From contig JAFWVK010000073.1 of NCBI GenBank assembly GCA_017518255.1, forward strand, positions 1-33,262: DNA of 33,262 bases. The letters run 5' to 3'. This DNA is from Oscillospiraceae bacterium (GTDB lineage: Bacteria; Bacillota; Clostridia; Oscillospirales; Ruminococcaceae). Both the position numbers and the translations under genes were made by a program. Shown piece by piece: positions 31,937-33,262 of this stretch; the first letter of the stretch is position 1; every line of letters begins with the position of its first letter. The notes under the pieces were generated by a model, which worked only from the letters and a program-made list of their open reading frames with translations, was not told the origin of the DNA and ran no database searches.

Positions 31937-31968
31937 TCCGCATAAGTCCGCCGGAGAGGAGGAGTCAG

Positions 31969-32361
31969 ATGACGGGAAGACAGCGCAGGCGCGCAAGAAA
32001 AGCCGCTCTGCTGGCGGCTTTCAGTTATATATGTATTCTGACCGGCGGTATCGGGATGCTGAAAGCCGCACAGAAAACACGTCAGATACTGTACGGCGGG
32101 CAGCCGGCTATGGCACAGCTGCACAGCAGCAGCGTGCAGAACGGCACACAGACTGTTATGGAGCTCGGCGGCGGGGAATGGCGGGTTCCGCTTCCGGATT
32201 ATGCGGAAGAAAAGGCGGCTGCGGCAGAGTATGCCGCCGAAATGCCGCCCTGTACGCTGAAATATTTACTGCGGCTTGCGCTGCTTGCTGAAAATGCCGC
32301 AGATTACACCGCGGGGTGTATTGCAAGCGGTTCTGTATGCTCATTTTCGTTCAGATCGTGA
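31969..32361 (+). CDS. Small membrane protein downstream of spoIIP
   Basis: 130 residues, no family recognised. Basic N-terminus (TGRQRRRARK), one membrane segment near 11-31, then a hydrophilic region. AGGAGG lies just before the ATG. The spacing of 32 bases suggests an operon with spoIIP and perhaps a sporulation role. Its last 58 bases overlap the end of the convergent papain-like gene; the final residues (SVCSFSFRS) may therefore not be under selection. Confidence 0.6.
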   Translation: MTGRQRRRARKAALLAAFSYICILTGGIGMLKAAQKTRQILYGGQPAMAQLHSSSVQNGTQTVMELGGGEWRVPLPDYAEEKAAAAEYAAEMPPCTLKYLLRLALLAENAADYTAGCIASGSVCSFSFRS

Positions 32362-32903
32362 TAATACCGGTTCAGCTCTCCGCGGTAAATCAGTTTTGCA
32401 CCGGGCAGATAGCGCAGGTCGTCGGGGGAATAGAGGCAGGGGGCTTTATCCAGTTCCACGCCGCATTCCTTGAGTACATGTGCGACAAACTGCGAACAGA
32501 CAAATTTCTTTTCGAGGTTCCGTTTGATTTGCAGCTTGACCAGCAGCAGACCGATGATGCTGTAGGAATACTGTTTCCGGTGATCGCAGAAATGCTCGAT
32601 GATATCCCAGAAGCGGGCATACTGCTCATCGGTGACACGGATTTCGTAGACCTCGCAGGGAATCTGATCGAATTTACCGAGTGTTCCCTCACCGATCATC
32701 TCCGTATTAAAGGTTGCGGGGAGCGGAATCGGCTTATAATTCCGGCAAAAGCTGTAAAGCAGGTGTAAAGAAGCGTCGCCGGAAAGCGAGACATGGGAAT
32801 ACGGCATTCTTGAAAACATGCGGATTGCACGAGCGACATTTGTACCGGTTCTTGTCACGACGATGTAGATTGACCGGTTCTTCGGGGTTGTCTGCGTGTT
32901 CAT
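32304..32903 (-). CDS. Permuted papain-fold protein (YiiX-like/NlpC-P60 superfamily)
   Basis: 199 residues. The first conserved block IYIVVTRTGTNVARAIRMF...YSHVSLS carries the probable catalytic His, and KKFVCSQFVAHVLKECGVEL carries the probable Cys; this order is that of circularly permuted papain-fold enzymes such as YiiX. The natural substrate is unknown. No signal peptide is seen. The start at 32903 (MNTQTTPKNRS) has AAAGGA upstream; the open frame continues to 33185 across the tRNA-Arg gene only by chance. It is a single gene, divergent from the tRNA-Arg gene, and converges on the small membrane protein. Confidence 0.75.
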   Translation of the reverse strand: MNTQTTPKNRSIYIVVTRTGTNVARAIRMFSRMPYSHVSLSGDASLHLLYSFCRNYKPIPLPATFNTEMIGEGTLGKFDQIPCEVYEIRVTDEQYARFWDIIEHFCDHRKQYSYSIIGLLLVKLQIKRNLEKKFVCSQFVAHVLKECGVELDKAPCLYSPDDLRYLPGAKLIYRGELNRYYHDLNENEHTEPLAIHPAV

Positions 32904-32974
32904 TGTCTGCGTTCCTTTCGTTGGATTATGGAACGGATTTTTTTGTGTTCCATGCACAAATTTCAAAAAAAGGC

Positions 32975-33003
32975 TTGCAAATTGCGTAGAAATCTGATAT
33001 AAT
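32975..33003 (+). promoter_or_regulatory. Sigma-A promoter of tRNA-Arg
   Basis: TTGCAA (32975-32980), 17 bases, TATAAT (32998-33003), 34 bases before the tRNA. Confidence 0.8.
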
Positions 33004-33037
33004 AACAAGGTACGGTTCATCCGTATCAAAAGAATAT

Positions 33038-33111
33038 GCGCCTGTAGCTCAGCTGGATAGAGTGTCAGACTCCGACTCTGAAGGTCGTGCGTTCGAATCG
33101 CATCAGGCGTA
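33038..33111 (+). tRNA. tRNA-Arg(CCG)
   Basis: 74-base cloverleaf: acceptor GCGCCTG with CAGGCGT, D arm GCTC...GAGT, anticodon arm TCAGA-CTCCGAC-TCTGA with anticodon CCG (reads CGG, Arg), T arm with TTCGAAT loop. The first pair of the acceptor stem is G1-U72, which is unusual. CCA is not encoded. The discriminator is A. Confidence 0.9.
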
Positions 33112-33114
33112 TCA

Positions 33115-33146
33115 CCCCCGTACTTCGGTGCGGGGGTTTTGTTTTT
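33115..33146 (+). terminator. Terminator of tRNA-Arg
   Basis: CCCCCGTAC, TTCG loop, GTGCGGGGG (33115-33123 with 33128-33136; one U-G pair), then TTTTGTTTTT. Confidence 0.88.
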
Positions 33147-33203
33147 GATTGAGTGTCGAATCGCCTGCGGAGGCTCTCCGCTCAAATCGCATCAGGCGTA
33201 TCA

Positions 33204-33235
33204 CCCCTGCATTTCGGTGCGGGGGTTTTGTTTTT
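33204..33235 (+). terminator. Duplicated copy of the tRNA-Arg terminator
   Basis: CCCCTGCAT, TTCG, GTGCGGGGG (33204-33212 with 33217-33225). The differences from the first copy give U-G pairs, so the stem is kept in plus-strand RNA. Tail TTTTGTTTTT. Confidence 0.8.
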
Positions 33236-33262
33236 GATTGAGTGTCGAATCGCCTGCGGAGG

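Larger units (their letters stand above)
33094..33262 (+). repeat. Tandem duplication of the tRNA-Arg 3' end with terminator
   Basis: The stretch from AATCGCATCAGGCGTATCACC through the terminator and GATTGAGTGTCGAATCGCC recurs with a period of 89 bases (33096 and 33185). The second copy runs into the window edge, so the total number of copies is unknown. Confidence 0.85.

Noticed and set aside
32904..33185. N-terminal extension of the permuted papain-fold protein across tRNA-Arg
   Set aside because: The frame includes the typical antisense-tRNA peptide (DAIRTHDLQSRSLTLYPAELQ) and therefore is chance.

Overview
The window looks like a chromosomal segment of a spore-forming, Gram-positive anaerobe of the Clostridia, most probably a Ruminococcus-like member of the Oscillospiraceae. 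This rests on a SpoIIP sporulation hydrolase, a secreted CAP-type protein with a C-terminal dockerin (the cellulosome docking module of ruminococci and clostridia), Gram-positive type YidC and LCP proteins, AGGAGG-type ribosome binding sites, and sigma-A promoters with a nearly invariant 17-base spacer. Genus assignment is inference; I could not run a search.

Layout. 1-200: an intergenic repeat ending in a plus-strand terminator. 199-2250 (minus): a GNAT acetyltransferase behind purA. 2599-5270 (plus): a membrane protein with a zinc ribbon and a Thr-rich stalk, followed by an LRAT/NC-type papain-like protein. 5271-5981: no gene; a nest of repeats and long inverted repeats. 5982-8425 (minus): an LCP cell-wall ligase and an overlapping HTH-WYL regulator. 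8560-15943 (minus): the classical origin-proximal block rpmH-rnpA-yidD-yidC-jag-mnmE-mnmG-rsmG, with one canonical parS site and two degenerate parS-like sites but without dnaA, dnaN, parA or parB next to it. 16218-19987 (minus): an OmpR-type response regulator, a sensor kinase and a lipoprotein with two copies of a probable carbohydrate-binding domain. 20397-24872 (plus): a membrane GGDEF-EAL protein, rsmD, coaD, a coiled-coil protein and a VanZ-like protein, ending at an 18-bp terminator. 24982-25720 (minus): a tandem tRNA array. 25881-30179 (plus): a signal-peptidase-like membrane protein, an M24B peptidase and the CAP-dockerin protein. 30180-30808: a second gene-free nest of hairpins. 30809-32361 (plus): spoIIP and a small membrane protein. 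32304-32903 (minus): a permuted papain-fold protein. 33038-33111 (plus): tRNA-Arg(CCG), whose 3' end and terminator are duplicated in tandem up to the window edge.

How the genes work together. The origin-type block supplies ribosome, tRNA-modification and membrane-insertion functions (L34, RNase P protein, YidD/YidC, KhpB/Jag, MnmE/MnmG, RsmG). Around it lie envelope functions: LCP ligase, lipoprotein under a two-component system, SpoIIP, CAP-dockerin, VanZ-like protein and two papain-fold proteins.

The most unusual structure is the tRNA array. One promoter reads five tRNA-type units with a period of about 157 bp, four of them each followed by a UUCG-loop terminator. Only one unit is an ordinary tRNA-Thr(CGT). 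The other four carry an additional D-arm-like hairpin between the D arm and the anticodon arm. Whether these are dying duplicates or a functional odd tRNA family cannot be decided from the sequence alone.
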